Assembly (NCBI GenBank): GCA_022478985.1
Contig: JAKSZP010000008.1
Coordinates: 186,001-250,000, forward strand
Reading direction: 5' to 3'
From: Massospora cicadina
Lineage: Eukaryota > Entomophthoromycota > Entomophthoromycetes > Entomophthorales > Entomophthoraceae
DNA: 64,000 bases
Positions 22,980 to 32,927 of this stretch are shown here, one piece after another. Below the pieces are notes generated by a model. That model saw only the letters and a list, made by a program, of their open reading frames with translations, did no database searches and had not been told where the DNA came from. Within the stretch, counting starts at the first letter, position 1. Every line of letters starts with the position of its first letter. Both the position numbers and the translations under genes were made by a program.

Positions 22980-23115
22980 GTTCTCTTGGCCTCATCATGC
23001 CAAGACTAATCTTACAATATGTTCCTGCAATGATTTCATTTAACCATGAAACCTAATTGACCTGCTTAAAATAAATTTGTAATCTGGGCCTTATTATATG
23101 TCAAGTTACATCTAA

Positions 23116-23256
23116 AATAGGTATTTGAGGTGGGTCAACCTTGGGAAAATTATACCATGCTGAGTTTTATTAGCCTGTTCTGGTTTCTAACTTGTTTCAA
23201 ATTAAAATCCAACCCAGAGTGAAGCAGGAACAACCCTACTATGCTATCTATTCCAC
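23116..23256 (-). mobile_element. SINE-B copy 1 (tRNA-type, 141 bp)
   Basis: Flanked by a perfect 16-bp duplication gtcaagttacatctaa (23100-23115 and 23257-23272). Read on the minus strand it begins tggaatagatagcatag. The string tagcatagtagg fits the Pol III A box (TRGCNNARYNGG), and gttagaaacc about 40 bases on is a decayed B box. The tail ends ggttgacccacctcaaatac. It has no coding capacity and would be transcribed by RNA polymerase III and copied by a LINE RT in trans. Copy 2 is at 32772-32913. Confidence 0.8.
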
Positions 23257-23814
23257 GTCAAGTTACATCTAATGAAGCTAAATTATTATTGGGTTTTATT
23301 CATTTTTGAACCTTTGATTTGAAAAAATATAAGTTTTATGAGAATATAATTTTTACTATAAATTTGATCATAACATTTTTATTGATCAAAGGCATTACAC
23401 TAAAGATTTATATTAAAAAAGTATTACTTATAAATTTAATTTTTTTGATCACCTATATACCTAAAAATTATTGAATTAAAGAAACACAGCTTTTTAAACT
23501 TTGAGATGCGCTGTTTTAGGGTTTGTATGTATATCATTTATCAAATTTTTTAAATTGTAACATTTTAAGAATACAATTATGACAAAAACTAACTATAGAA
23601 ATTAATTAAATCATGTCATGAACAAAAATAAAATACCTTTCAGAAAACCTTTAATAGCTTTTTTGTCTCTCTTATACCATATTACCATAAAAGGCATATG
23701 ATAAGTAATTAGATTTTTATTAATAATCAATTATTAAAATACTTCAAAGGCTTCAAAAACACATTACTGCAACATAGTCAAATAAATAAAATTCTGGAAT
23801 TAAAAATTTATCTA

Positions 23815-25731
23815 GCCAAATATCATTCCACTTGGCGTAACTTTCCAAGCAAAATTACATAAATTAATAAAACAAATCCAAATAACCCATTGTAGTTTTG
23901 CTCCAATGCCCCTGGATTCTCCACCAGCTGCTCCAGCGTGGGGCAGCGGAGAAACTCCCCACACCATTTTCCATCCATCAGGATAACGCGCTAGGACTGG
24001 TTCACCCAGTCATTCCAAACCCATAATATTTTGTTCCTCCCAAGGACCTTGACGCCCACCTTGCTCATACCCAAGTGGTACCTCGCTGCCCCCTGGTGCT
24101 CCCCTGGAGCAACATGTGCTACAGCCTAAGGGTTGAATATGGGAAATTATTCCCATACCATGACCAAACCATTATCAAAATGGCACAGGCGGTTATGAGA
24201 CCTACCAGATTTATAGATTTCTGCCCCTACAAGGGGTATTTCAAGCTCAGCTTCACCTGCAAAGCTGACGCTGCCACTGAAGAACTGTGCCCCTAGTATT
24301 ACAGGGCACCCCTCTCCCCACAACTCAGACCTGGCTCGCAGATGACACCACTTTGGTGGTCCAGTTTGCTGGTTTGGCCACCCGCCTTCCCCCTGAAGTG
24401 CTCCACCAGGAGCTGATGGACGGTTTGGCAATCTATGGCTCCAACCCCTTCTTACAATTTGTGGTCCCAAATGGGGCCACATGACTCGCTGGGCCTTAGG
24501 CATATGCATGATCAGCCCTGAATTTAATAAAATTGCCATGTCACTTCCCCTTGCACCGTTATTCCCTCAACGCCCAACCATCCATTTTGGGCCCATGTTG
24601 AGGGCGGGCAGACAATCTGTCTGTCATGTTTCAAGTTGGACTACTCAAAATTCAAGTACCCCTCATTAGCCACTTCCAATGGATTGTATGACTCATCCAC
24701 TGATCTTAATCCACTGCCCACCCTGTACAAGTTCCAGTATGGGGCACAATCCTACCTCCACCACCCCCAAAACTGGAAGCTGCTGCTTCACCTGCAGCCA
24801 CCAATCAGCCTCCTCCTCGCCCCAATGCCACAAATAATTCCTAAATCAAGAATCAGATTAGATCCCAGTTTGATCCCATGATCCACAAATGAATCAATCA
24901 AACCTCAACCGTACACTGATTGTTCAATCAAATTCAACCAAAACTCATGGGAGTTATTAGCTGAAATTGACAAAACAGGTAAGCTCATTGAAGAACCATC
25001 TCTGAAAATTGAGCGGTTTGTTAATGCAGAATGGGATGCCAGATACCCCCCTCAACTATATACCCCACAGCCAAGTGCCAAATTGTTTGACCAGTGATCA
25101 CCAGCTTGCAATCAAAAATGCTGCAATACCAGATTGTTGTCTCCTTTGTAAAGCTGTCACCAAATCAGTGGGGATGCTCACAGGAGGAATTACACCTCCT
25201 GTTATTTCCTCAACCCTCACCCCAAAAAGTATAATCACAGCGGACCAGCTACACAAAAATGTTATGATGCTATCCAGAATGTGGCAACTATAACACAGAA
25301 CCTAAGGGCAAAAATTACCTGAACCAACATTGCCACGTTCATTAAACTCCCAGACGCCTGCATCAAAGCTGAAAAAGCTTTAATTGAATGTCAGTGCCAT
25401 TTACCTAGCTGGCAATTTCCATGAAATTCCAATTATTAGAGATATTTTATCACATGTCACAGATGCCCCAACGCCCTTACTGTCTGCCGTGACATGCACT
25501 CTACTATGGGAGAATCAAGCTGCTGCCAAAGATGATCCCCCAACCCCCCTCCCCTTCTGCCATTGAGGGATAAGAGGTTTTTGATACCTGGTTGGTTGTT
25601 TTTGAAGCATTTCACACAATCTGCTCATTTGGGTGTTTTGTTTTGCTTTAATTAATTAAGTTAGTTTTTAGTTTAGTTTTAGTTTTGGTATTGTCCATCC
25701 CCTGGTCAGCTTACCTCAATTAAATATAATA
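23815..25731 (+). mobile_element. ORF1-only retroposon, copy 1 (1917 bp)
   Basis: Bordered by a 14-bp duplication taaaaatt[t/g]atcta (23801-23814, 25732-25745; one mismatch). It aligns along its length with the minus-strand copy at 53418-55697, whose length after removing two later insertions is about 1.93 kb. It holds one decayed LINE-type ORF1 and no endonuclease or RT. The 3' tail (cccctggtcagcttacctca, 25699-25718) matches that of LINE-B. This looks like a half-LINE parasite that keeps the RNA-binding protein and borrows the rest. Confidence 0.8.
23906..25563 (+). pseudogene. ORF1 of ORF1-only retroposon, copy 1
   Basis: The start is ATG 23906 (MPLDSPPAAPAWGS), which aligns with MSLDSPLDAPVWGS in copy 2. 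Readable parts: 24075-24296 (RCPLVLPWSNMCYSLRVEY), 24287-24484 (DDTTLVVQFAGLATRLPP, HQELMDGLAIYGSN), and a zinc knuckle at 24618-24659 reading CLSCFKLDYSKFKYP, where the third and fourth ligands (His, Cys) are both Tyr, each explained by one transition. The C-terminal part around 24960-25560 has a helical, coiled-coil-like run (AIQNVATITQNLRAKI). Stops and frameshifts break it. The architecture matches LINE ORF1 proteins. Confidence 0.65.
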
Positions 25732-25779
25732 TAAAAATTGATCTAACTACACATTTATTTGATTTAATAATGAAAATAA

Positions 25780-25826
25780 GTTTTGGTAATGTCTGTCCCT
25801 TTATCTGCTTGCCTCAAATAAATAAA
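25780..25826 (+). repeat. Isolated second copy of the LINE-B-type tail
   Basis: About 45 bp (ttttggtaatgtctgtccct then tctgcttgcctcaaata) resembles the last 45 bp of the ORF1-only retroposon that ends 50 bp upstream. It is probably a severely 5'-truncated insertion. I could not fix its target duplication in the AT-rich flanks. Confidence 0.45.
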
Positions 25827-25831
25827 ATAAA

Positions 25832-26785
25832 GAGAATAAAAATTTGTTTTAATTTTTAGATATTTTTTTAAATTAGAAAGGATTGTTTTTGTAATTGGCT
25901 TTTTTTCTGCTATATACAATCCTTAATTGTATTGTTAAAAATACAGATACAGTCATGAGCAAATAATGATTATGCTGGACAAAATTTTTTGATTTTTGTT
26001 TATTATAAGAATGATAACAGCTAAACCTTAAAGGTTTTGATGCTGAATTCAAATATGTAAATGTTTTCTTTCTATTGGGCATAATTTTTTTGCAATTACA
26101 ATTTTTGAAGAATGTTTATCATACATAATGTACTTTCAACATACCTAAAATCTGCTTCATTTTGATTTTTTGCATAGTGTGTTATTGTGTTTAAATAATA
26201 AAATTATCTGTTGGATATTAATGAACTGAAAAAAACTAATAGATATACAGTTTAAATAACAACATAAATTTTGTAAAAAGTAAATTAATGTCATATATAT
26301 TGAACTTGCATAGTTTGTGCCCATGTACTTTCTAGAGAAGTAAGAAGGGCAATTACAAAAAAATTGAGGCCAATAGGGAATTTCTGACTTCATATTCAGA
26401 ATCAATGCTCAACTGTACATAAAGTTCAGAAAATATTAACCATGTAACAAAATCATTGTTGTCCAGTGTTATTAATCATAGTAGTGATCAAATATAATTA
26501 AAGATACTATTTGCACTTGAGTAGATTACATAATTGTTGTGACAACGTAAAAGTGATTTAGAAGCATTATAAAACTTGCCAAGAAGTTTATTAGTAGTGT
26601 TGGTCCTATGTCCCTCTTACCTCTAATAAACAAACCTAGAAATTCAACCTAGAAAATTGATCATCAGCGTTATTTAATTCAAGCTTATCAAATCACATTC
26701 TACTTTATAAAACACATTTACTGACTGATTAATGTACTGACTGACATCTCAAAATATTTGAGTCTGATACATAAATCAATTTTAG
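25832..26785. other. AT-rich spacer without recognised features
   Basis: Strongly AT-rich, low-complexity DNA. The minus-strand frames 25873-26082 and 26157-26405 (Phe/Tyr/Asn/Lys-rich) have the composition expected from AT-rich noise and show no family motif. I annotate nothing here. Confidence 0.4.
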
Positions 26786-26941
26786 GTGAGTGAGTGAGAA
26801 TTGGCATTTATTAACTAATAATTCACCAATTTGCTCACCCAAAACTAATTTAATTGATTATTATAAGTTAATTGTTTTGGGCGAGTGGGTGAGAATTAGT
26901 GAGTATATTGAATAACTCACCAAATTGATCACCCAAAACTA
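26786..26941. repeat. Direct and inverted repeat cluster, hairpin-forming
   Basis: Two units of about 75 bp repeat in tandem, each made of a gtgagtgagaattgg / gtgggtgagaattag half and an inverted ctcaccaa-ttg-tcacccaaaact half. The end halves (ctcaccaaattgatcaccca) are near-complementary to the starting halves, so each unit can fold back. It could be a small MITE-like element or part of a Helitron body. No target duplication was identified. Confidence 0.4.
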
Positions 26942-27081
26942 AACAAAAATCAGACATTTTGATTAGATTAAAAAAGTTAGGTAATCAGCTCACCAGCCAT
27001 TAAGGCAACAGTGAAGCTGTTATTCCAATTGGCTCAAGAATAGCGTTGGCACAGCCTATAGGCTGTCAGTGTGAGCTTATC

Positions 27082-27562
27082 ATCTGATAAACCATAAATA
27101 CCATACTAAGCATGGGTATCTGGATGTTTTGTATATATAGCTTTAAAAAACATTCCCAATTCCCCTAATTAATAAGATACTTTTGGTAAATTATATAGAA
27201 GTTGATTAGTAGTTTGTAAAACATATCACATAGACAATGACTAATTATGTAGAGAAGTTTTTGTGTAGCAGTTTGATGTATCTGATTGGTTCAATAGGTT
27301 TATTTTGTTTGGCCAAGTTGTTGATGGCTTTTGGTCAAATGAATAGGACGCAGTTTAGTTTTAAAGGTAATTAGTTATTGGTTGATTAGATAAGTTCAGT
27401 TATGTTTGGCTGAGTGGCTGGTGAGTTTTGGTTGATTTGATTAAGCAATTAGATTTTGATGAGTGGTTATTATTTATTTATAATAAAATAAAATCTAAAT
27501 TAATAAATACTAATATCTAGAATTCTATAGTCACCATAGTGAAGCATGGGTATTGAATGGCT
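27082..27562 (+). mobile_element. Helitron-like 3' ends, two in close succession
   Basis: Two copies of a terminal motif also seen at the end of the 29494-31284 Helitron: ccatactaagcatgggtatc near 27094-27114 and caccatagtgaagcatgggt (27532-27551) followed by attgaatgg and CTAG-T (27559-27563). Each can form the short GC hairpin followed by C-T-R-R that marks Helitron 3' ends. The DNA between them (27250-27480) has the same TTGG/GGTT-rich body as 30040-30260. I cannot place the 5' ends and see no Rep/helicase. Confidence 0.45.
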
Positions 27563-27811
27563 AGTTATAGCATAAATATTCTTAACTTGAGAAACAAAAC
27601 CTACTTCCTAATTTGTAAATTTGCTTTGAGATTTATAGGGTATGAGATGGTTAGCTTAAATCTATTATATTCAATAATACGATATCATATAATTGTATAA
27701 TTTTGTTAAGGTTTAAATTATTAAGAAATGTTATCCTATCTATACTAATTTGGATAATAGGGATAATAATAGTATAATTGATAAGAAGTTATGGAAGTAT
27801 TAAAATTATTA

Positions 27812-27857
27812 CTTCGATGAATCCCCCTTGGGTTGGGACCATCTAGTACTAAAAAAA
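27812..27857 (+). mobile_element. 46-bp LINE-A tail insertion with 18-bp duplication
   Basis: The 46 bases equal the LINE-A 3' end (19299-19344) with one C/T difference. They are bracketed by a perfect 18-bp duplication gaagtattaaaattatta at 27794-27811 and 27858-27875. Target-primed reverse transcription aborted after about 46 nt is the simplest explanation. Confidence 0.9.
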
Positions 27858-28828
27858 GAAGTATTAAAATTATTATTAAATCATATGGATATACAACTGA
27901 AGTATTAGCTTAATATTCTCGAATCATCTAGAAAAAATTATCACAATGGATTTACTCTTCCAGACTTTCATGCAGAATTATTTTGAAACTTGTAATGAAT
28001 AATATGATAAGGTTTCATCTAATGAAGCACTCTCATGCAAGTCAGACAGTTGGTCTAGGCCCTTATCTGTTTTTGGCTGTGGTAGGGTATATAAGCCATA
28101 ATTGTAACTAATCTCTTACCATTAAATCCAGGAGTAAAGTAGTTTCTGACTGAACATTGAGATTATTGCCATGGCAGTGCCAAGTATGCCCCCAATATTA
28201 TGCTTCAGTAAAAGCAGCGCCAATATCATAAAATCAGGGAAGTTTATGAAGGAGAGTGATCTGCCCATGCTTACCAACTTAGGATTGGTTTTTAGTTCCA
28301 GCATGCCTCAAAAGCAATAGTGGAATTTTACTTGAAACTAGTTTTTTGGTATTAACTATATCATACTCACATTATCTAAAATTGCCGGCTTGACTTGTTT
28401 ATATTGGAAAAGAAGCCTCTCATGAAACAATTGATCATAATTGTTGGTCCAACGGTTTACTGGAATGTCATTATTCATATCACTAGCATTCATCTTTTTA
28501 GTACCAAATGGTCTAACCTGATATAGCAAGCATGCATTGATAATTAATTTTTTTTTTTTACTTTTAAATGAATGTTGAACCCATTGTATTTCGACTCGCC
28601 TCCCCCATTTCCGTCTGGTATATAGACAAACTAAAATTATATTTGAGTTTAAGGCAAACTCAAATGAAGTCTGGGATTCATTGCTCTTTCAAGTCAAAAA
28701 CGTTAAATTAATTATTATTATAAATAAAATACTCTTATAAATATATCTATTAAGTATTTATTTATTGGTTTAGCAAGCTATTATATTTTTATAAAATCAT
28801 TTTATTGAATTTAAAGCTTACTAATGGT

Positions 28829-28842
28829 CTAGTACTAAAAAA
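28829..28842 (+). mobile_element. 14-bp LINE-A tail insertion with 16-bp duplication
   Basis: ctagtactaaaaaa is flanked by aaagcttactaatggt (28813-28828) and aaagcttaataatggt (28843-28858), 15 of 16 identical. The insert is only the terminal tagtacta plus adenines of LINE-A, shorter than its own duplication. Confidence 0.75.
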
Positions 28843-28910
28843 AAAGCTTAATAATGGTATTTGACTTTAGCGTATAAATACTTGGGAAATTGATGTATGG
28901 ACAGGTTGGT

Positions 28911-28955
28911 GAATTCCACTAGGGTTGAGACCACTTAGTGGTAAAAAATAAGGTG
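28911..28955 (+). repeat. Diverged LINE-A-like tail
   Basis: tgaattccactagggttgag then accacttagtggtaaaaaat follows the same layout as the LINE-A tail (tgaatcccccttgggttggg, accatccagtactaaaaaaa). It is diverged and I see no convincing duplication, so it may belong to a related subfamily or be old. Confidence 0.4.
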
Positions 28956-29511
28956 ATGTTTGAATTTATTTTTGCCCTCCAGTTTTAGTAATATATTATC
29001 AAACTAAATGTTAAGAGCTTTCCCTGATACATTGCAACTTAATTTTATGATTTATAACATATGCATTCTCATTGCATTATATTATATGTTAAATAAAGAA
29101 TTTGTAAGAATATTTTATTTTTTAGATGTATTTAGTCAGAAATTGAGGATGGTGGATTATTTTTGTTACACTTAAGCTCACTTACAGATTCATTTGCATA
29201 CCTTCTTTAAAATTATTTAGTAGCTTTCTTTTTATATAAAAAGATAAAGATTTTCATGGTTACTATAAAAATTATCGTTCCATATGAATGATGGAATCTT
29301 AATTTCTTTCTTATTTATTTATTATAATCAGTACTATATAAAGAAAGTTGATAAACGTTTTTTATATTATTTTTAGTTAAAAATTAATAGATCTTATTTA
29401 TATGATTTCTATTAACCAGAGACAAAATGGCTTTTATATAATACTATATTAGCTTAACTATAAATAAGAAACATTTATATTTCTAATATTGTATCTATAA
29501 TAATAAAAGCA

Positions 29512-29800
29512 GGGGATGATACCCCAGTGGTAGATTATGTACCTCTACTACTACCTCCCCAAGTTCAATCCTGGTAGATGAACTTTGAATTAGGGACAAT
29601 TATGTCAGTGTTGGCGTTGAAACCAATGCCCCAAACCAAGATAGCAAATAGCAAGGCGGTCCATGGAGTTCTAAGCCTATCATATGCCATGCATGGAGGT
29701 TCTCTAGGTTTTATCCTCCTTTCCATTAATTTGATTCCCCTTCATCCTTCATCAGTGCAGTATCATCCCAGGTTGGCCCACCTCATATAAAATTTAAGAA
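29512..29800 (+). mobile_element. SINE-A copy 1 (289 bp)
   Basis: A perfect 16-bp duplication tataataataaaagca (29496-29511, 29801-29816) borders it. The tRNA-like head ggggatgataccccagtggt carries an A-box-like segment, and aagttcaatcctgg is a good Pol III B box (GTTCRANNC). The tail is cccaggttggcccacctcat followed by AT-rich DNA. The duplicated target is the 5' terminus of the Helitron. The frame 29578-29790 is incidental. Confidence 0.85.
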
Positions 29801-30287
29801 TATAATAATAAAAGCAAGTGTGTGCACATGTGTGTGCTTGTGTGCAATGCTTAGCAAAAGCTACAGCATGTAGAGCTTTGAATTTTTGGCTATGGGTGGA
29901 TGGGAGGGGTCCATGTGCAACTCAAAGCCAAATCTTTAAGTTTTATAGAAAAAAATAAAGCTTTTATATGTAAGAAGTGAACAATTTATATAACTTTAAA
30001 GGAAATTAGTATGTTGTTACAGATGAGCATTTTAATATTTGATTGATTTGATAGTTTAAATGGTTTTGCCAAGTAGTTGGTGGTTTTGGGTTGATTAATA
30101 AGCTTTATTGTTTTAGCAAGCAGTTAGTAATTATTTTATTTGATAATTTAATTGGTTTTGATTGGGTTGTTGGTGGATCTTTGTTGTTGGTTTGATGGGC
30201 TCAATGGTTTCAGGTAAATGGTTAATGTTTTAGTTAACTTGATAAGTTTAATTGGTTTGGTTGTGTGGTTGGTTTTTATATTTACAT

Positions 30288-30582
30288 TAGTAAATTTAAA
30301 TTGTTAAATTTTATTTGAGGTGGGCTAACTTGGAGATGATACTGCACTGATCTATGAAATCAAAGAAATGGGAAATGAGGATGAAACCTTAAAAACCTCC
30401 ATGCACAGTGTATTCAGGCCAGGAACTCCATGGTACGCCTTTATATCTTCTATCTTGGTGGGATGCAATGGTGCAGAAAACCAACACAGTTATATATCCC
30501 CTACCCAAAGTTCATCTACCAGGATCAAACTCAGGTAGGCAGTGGTAGAAAGTTTATACTCTACCACTGGGGTATACTCCCC
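30288..30582 (-). mobile_element. SINE-A copy 2, inverted (about 295 bp)
   Basis: The reverse complement aligns with copies 1 and 3. The head reads ggggagtataccccagtggt, the B box gagtttgatcctgg (GTTCGATCC with one transition), and the tail gcccacctcaaataaaattt. The candidate duplication tggtttttatatttacat (30270-30287) / tggtaattttatattacat (30583-30601) is imperfect, so the ends are approximate. Confidence 0.75.
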
Positions 30583-31488
30583 TGGTAATTTTATATTACA
30601 TCAATATAATTTGATTTCTTAATTTTATTGGTAGCCATCTACTAATATAAAAAAGAATTGATTAGGATCATCTGGTAAGCTTTAAACCCACAAACAAATC
30701 TTTGTTAAATTGGGTATCAACAAGAACTAGCCTAAACTTTTCTTTACAACTAGTATCCTTCTGTTTATCTATTTATATAGGAGGTACAATCTCATGAACA
30801 AATAAAATCAAAAATCACTAAACTACAAGTACTTCAAAAAGTTTGGGGATAAGTATATACTATTTTTTAATGAAATCATATTAATTTAATGTCAGTTTTA
30901 TATAAGATCTAAACCTTATATGTTTCTAATTGTAATTATATAGCAATTTGGCTAAGCATTTTCATATTCATTTACTAAATAGTTTCAAAGGTTTTGATAA
31001 GTGGTTGGTAGCCTTTAGCTGTTTTTTAAATTCAACAATTGATTTTGCTGAGTAATAGTTCATTCTTAGGCTGATTCAATGGGCTCAATAGATTTAGTTA
31101 ATTGATTAGTTGTTTAGTTTATTTACAGGCTTAATTAATTTTGGCTAAGTTGTCTGAGATTAGAATCTTTAATATATATAATGGGTTCTGAACCTATTGA
31201 GGGCTACTAAAAAATAAGAACTAAATTAATTTAGAATAATCTGATAAATTATAAACACCATAGCAAAGCATGGGTATCCACTATTAAGGTATCTATTTTT
31301 AAAACACTATTTCAAAATTTGTGTGATTAGAGTAATATATATTAGGATAAAAATATATACAGCTAGATTTACCTGATAATACAAACAATGTAAGATGAGA
31401 TTTAACTGATAAAGTTTAAATTAGATAAAAACGTTTACAACCAGTCAATAAAAATTATTTATATCAGTATCCAATTGGATAACTTAGA

Positions 31489-31777
31489 GGGGAAGATACC
31501 CCAGTGGTAGATTATGGACCCCTCTACCACTTCCTCCCCAAGTTCAATCCTGGTAGATGAACTTTGGGTATGGGACAATTATGACTGTGTGTCATTGTGC
31601 ACCAATGCCCCAAACTGAGATAGCAAATAGAAAGGCAGTCCATGGAGTTCCTAGCCTATCATACACCATGCATGGAGGTTTTCCAGGTTCTATCCTCCTT
31701 TCCCATTTCTTCAATCCCTTAATAAGTGCATTATCATCCCCAGGTCGCCCACCTTTAATAAAATTGATAAATATTAA
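31489..31777 (+). mobile_element. SINE-A copy 3 (289 bp)
   Basis: It has the same length as copy 1 and the same tRNA-like head (gataccccagtggtagatta) and B box (aagttcaatcctgg). The tail is cccaggtcgcccacctttaa. The putative duplication ataacttaga (31479-31488) / ataatttaga (31778-31787) has one C/T difference. Confidence 0.8.
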
Positions 31778-31787
31778 ATAATTTAGA

Positions 31788-32757
31788 TTTTTTTTATCTC
31801 AATAGGATTGTACAGCCATGAATTTTTATAGATCTAATTGCTATAATGGTCAGGTTGAAATGATTGTTACATTTTGGCCAAGGTTTGTATTTACAAATCC
31901 TAAGTCAGAATGCTTTTGAAATTGAGGTCAAGGTTGGTCTTGGCGCTGGTCTGTGCCTCAAGCTATTCTTTAAGGTCTTATAGGCCTAAAGAATAGTGCA
32001 GGAGGGGATCCAAAGGGAGGGTGACCTTAAAGGTCAGGCCCTCATGATTTCTAAACTTTGATAGAATTCTCCACTCTTGGTTCACCCTTGTGTGGGTTTC
32101 TCTTGTGGCCTTGAGGCTGCCCTTACCTTGTACTACCTGGTTTTCATGACACAACAAGTTTTTGTTGCCTCAACAAAAACTTGAGTTTTCACGACTTTAT
32201 CTCATTGATTACTCTGTCTTTCTTGTATTTATGGTGTCAATTTATCAGGATTAAGTTCATTGCAGCTTTTTATGATTTATTAAATAAAATAAAGTTTTTG
32301 GGAGCCAAAACCTCTCTTAGCTGCTTTGACTTTTTCTTGATTTAAGGTTCCCTAAATCAAAGGTTAAATTTGTCAGTTTAAAAGGTACTAAAACTAACAT
32401 CAAAAGTTCAGCCTCATGTCAGACATTCTTTTTATCTTGAAGATTGGTGCCAATCCTAAGGCATGATGACATATAGAAACTAGATACTTCTTAACGTTAC
32501 AAGAGCTCTATAAAATTATTCTGGTCACTAGAGTAAACCCTTCCTATAAAGTTATTCAGTATAAATTTACTTATTAAATTACACTAATCAAATATTATGG
32601 ATCAACATCAAAAAAAGATGGTTATATTTTTTATATGTTATTGACTGTATTATAATTTTTTAAACTAAGATTATATCAATTATAGGTAGATTTTAGTTTA
32701 TTCATAGATACATTCTATAATAAAGTAGATCACAAGAAAGGCTAAATAAAAAAGATG
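31788..32757. other. Spacer without recognised genes
   Basis: Moderately AT-rich DNA. A palindromic-looking stretch acaacaagtttttgttgcct / caacaaaaacttgagttttc (about 32150-32195) is the only structure noticed. No long frame or family motif was seen. Confidence 0.35.
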
Positions 32758-32771
32758 AATTATCATATAGA

Positions 32772-32913
32772 AAAAAGTATTTGAGATGGGTCAACCTTGG
32801 AAGGAATATACCACTTCAAGTTTTTTCTGGCCAGTAAAGGTTTTGAACTTGTATTAAACAAAGCCTGCACTAGAGTGGAAGCAGGAATTACCCTGCTAGG
32901 CTAACCATCCAAA
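32772..32913 (-). mobile_element. SINE-B copy 2 (142 bp)
   Basis: The duplication aattatcat[a/g]taga (32758-32771, 32914-32927) differs by one transition. On the minus strand the A box tagcctagcagg fits TRGCNNARYNGG exactly and agttcaaaacc is the B box. The tail is ccaaggttgacccatctcaa. Its length agrees with copy 1 within one base, which supports both boundaries. Confidence 0.82.
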
Positions 32914-32927
32914 AATTATCATGTAGA

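Larger units (their letters stand above)
29494..31284 (+). mobile_element. Non-autonomous Helitron invaded by two SINEs
   Basis: The 5' end TCTATAATAATAAAAGCA follows an A at 29493, and a GTGTGTGCACATGTGTGTGC run comes next once SINE-A1 is removed, which is the classic Helitron start. The 3' end has the hairpin accatagcaaagcatgggt (31251-31275 region) then atccaCTAT-T, with CTAT standing where CTAG is expected. The body is TTGGTT-rich and non-coding. Net length without the SINEs (29512-29800 and 30288-30582) is about 1.2 kb. No rolling-circle Rep/helicase is encoded, so it depends on an autonomous Helitron elsewhere. Confidence 0.6.

Noticed and set aside
23100..23272. CRISPR-like spaced direct repeats
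   Set aside because: Only two 16-bp repeats around one 141-bp SINE; this is a target duplication, and the genome is eukaryotic.
29512..29580. tRNA gene in the SINE-A head
   Set aside because: A and B boxes are present, but no cloverleaf with an acceptor stem closes and the sequence continues into a SINE body with target duplications.
29815..29850. The GT/TG-rich run as a simple microsatellite
   Set aside because: It directly follows a TCTATAATAATAAAAGCA start and fits a Helitron 5' end better than an isolated repeat.
29578..31781. Two similar plus-strand frames (29578-29790, 31557-31781) suggesting a duplicated small gene
   Set aside because: They are the bodies of SINE-A copies 1 and 3, explained by the repeat with target duplications and Pol III boxes.
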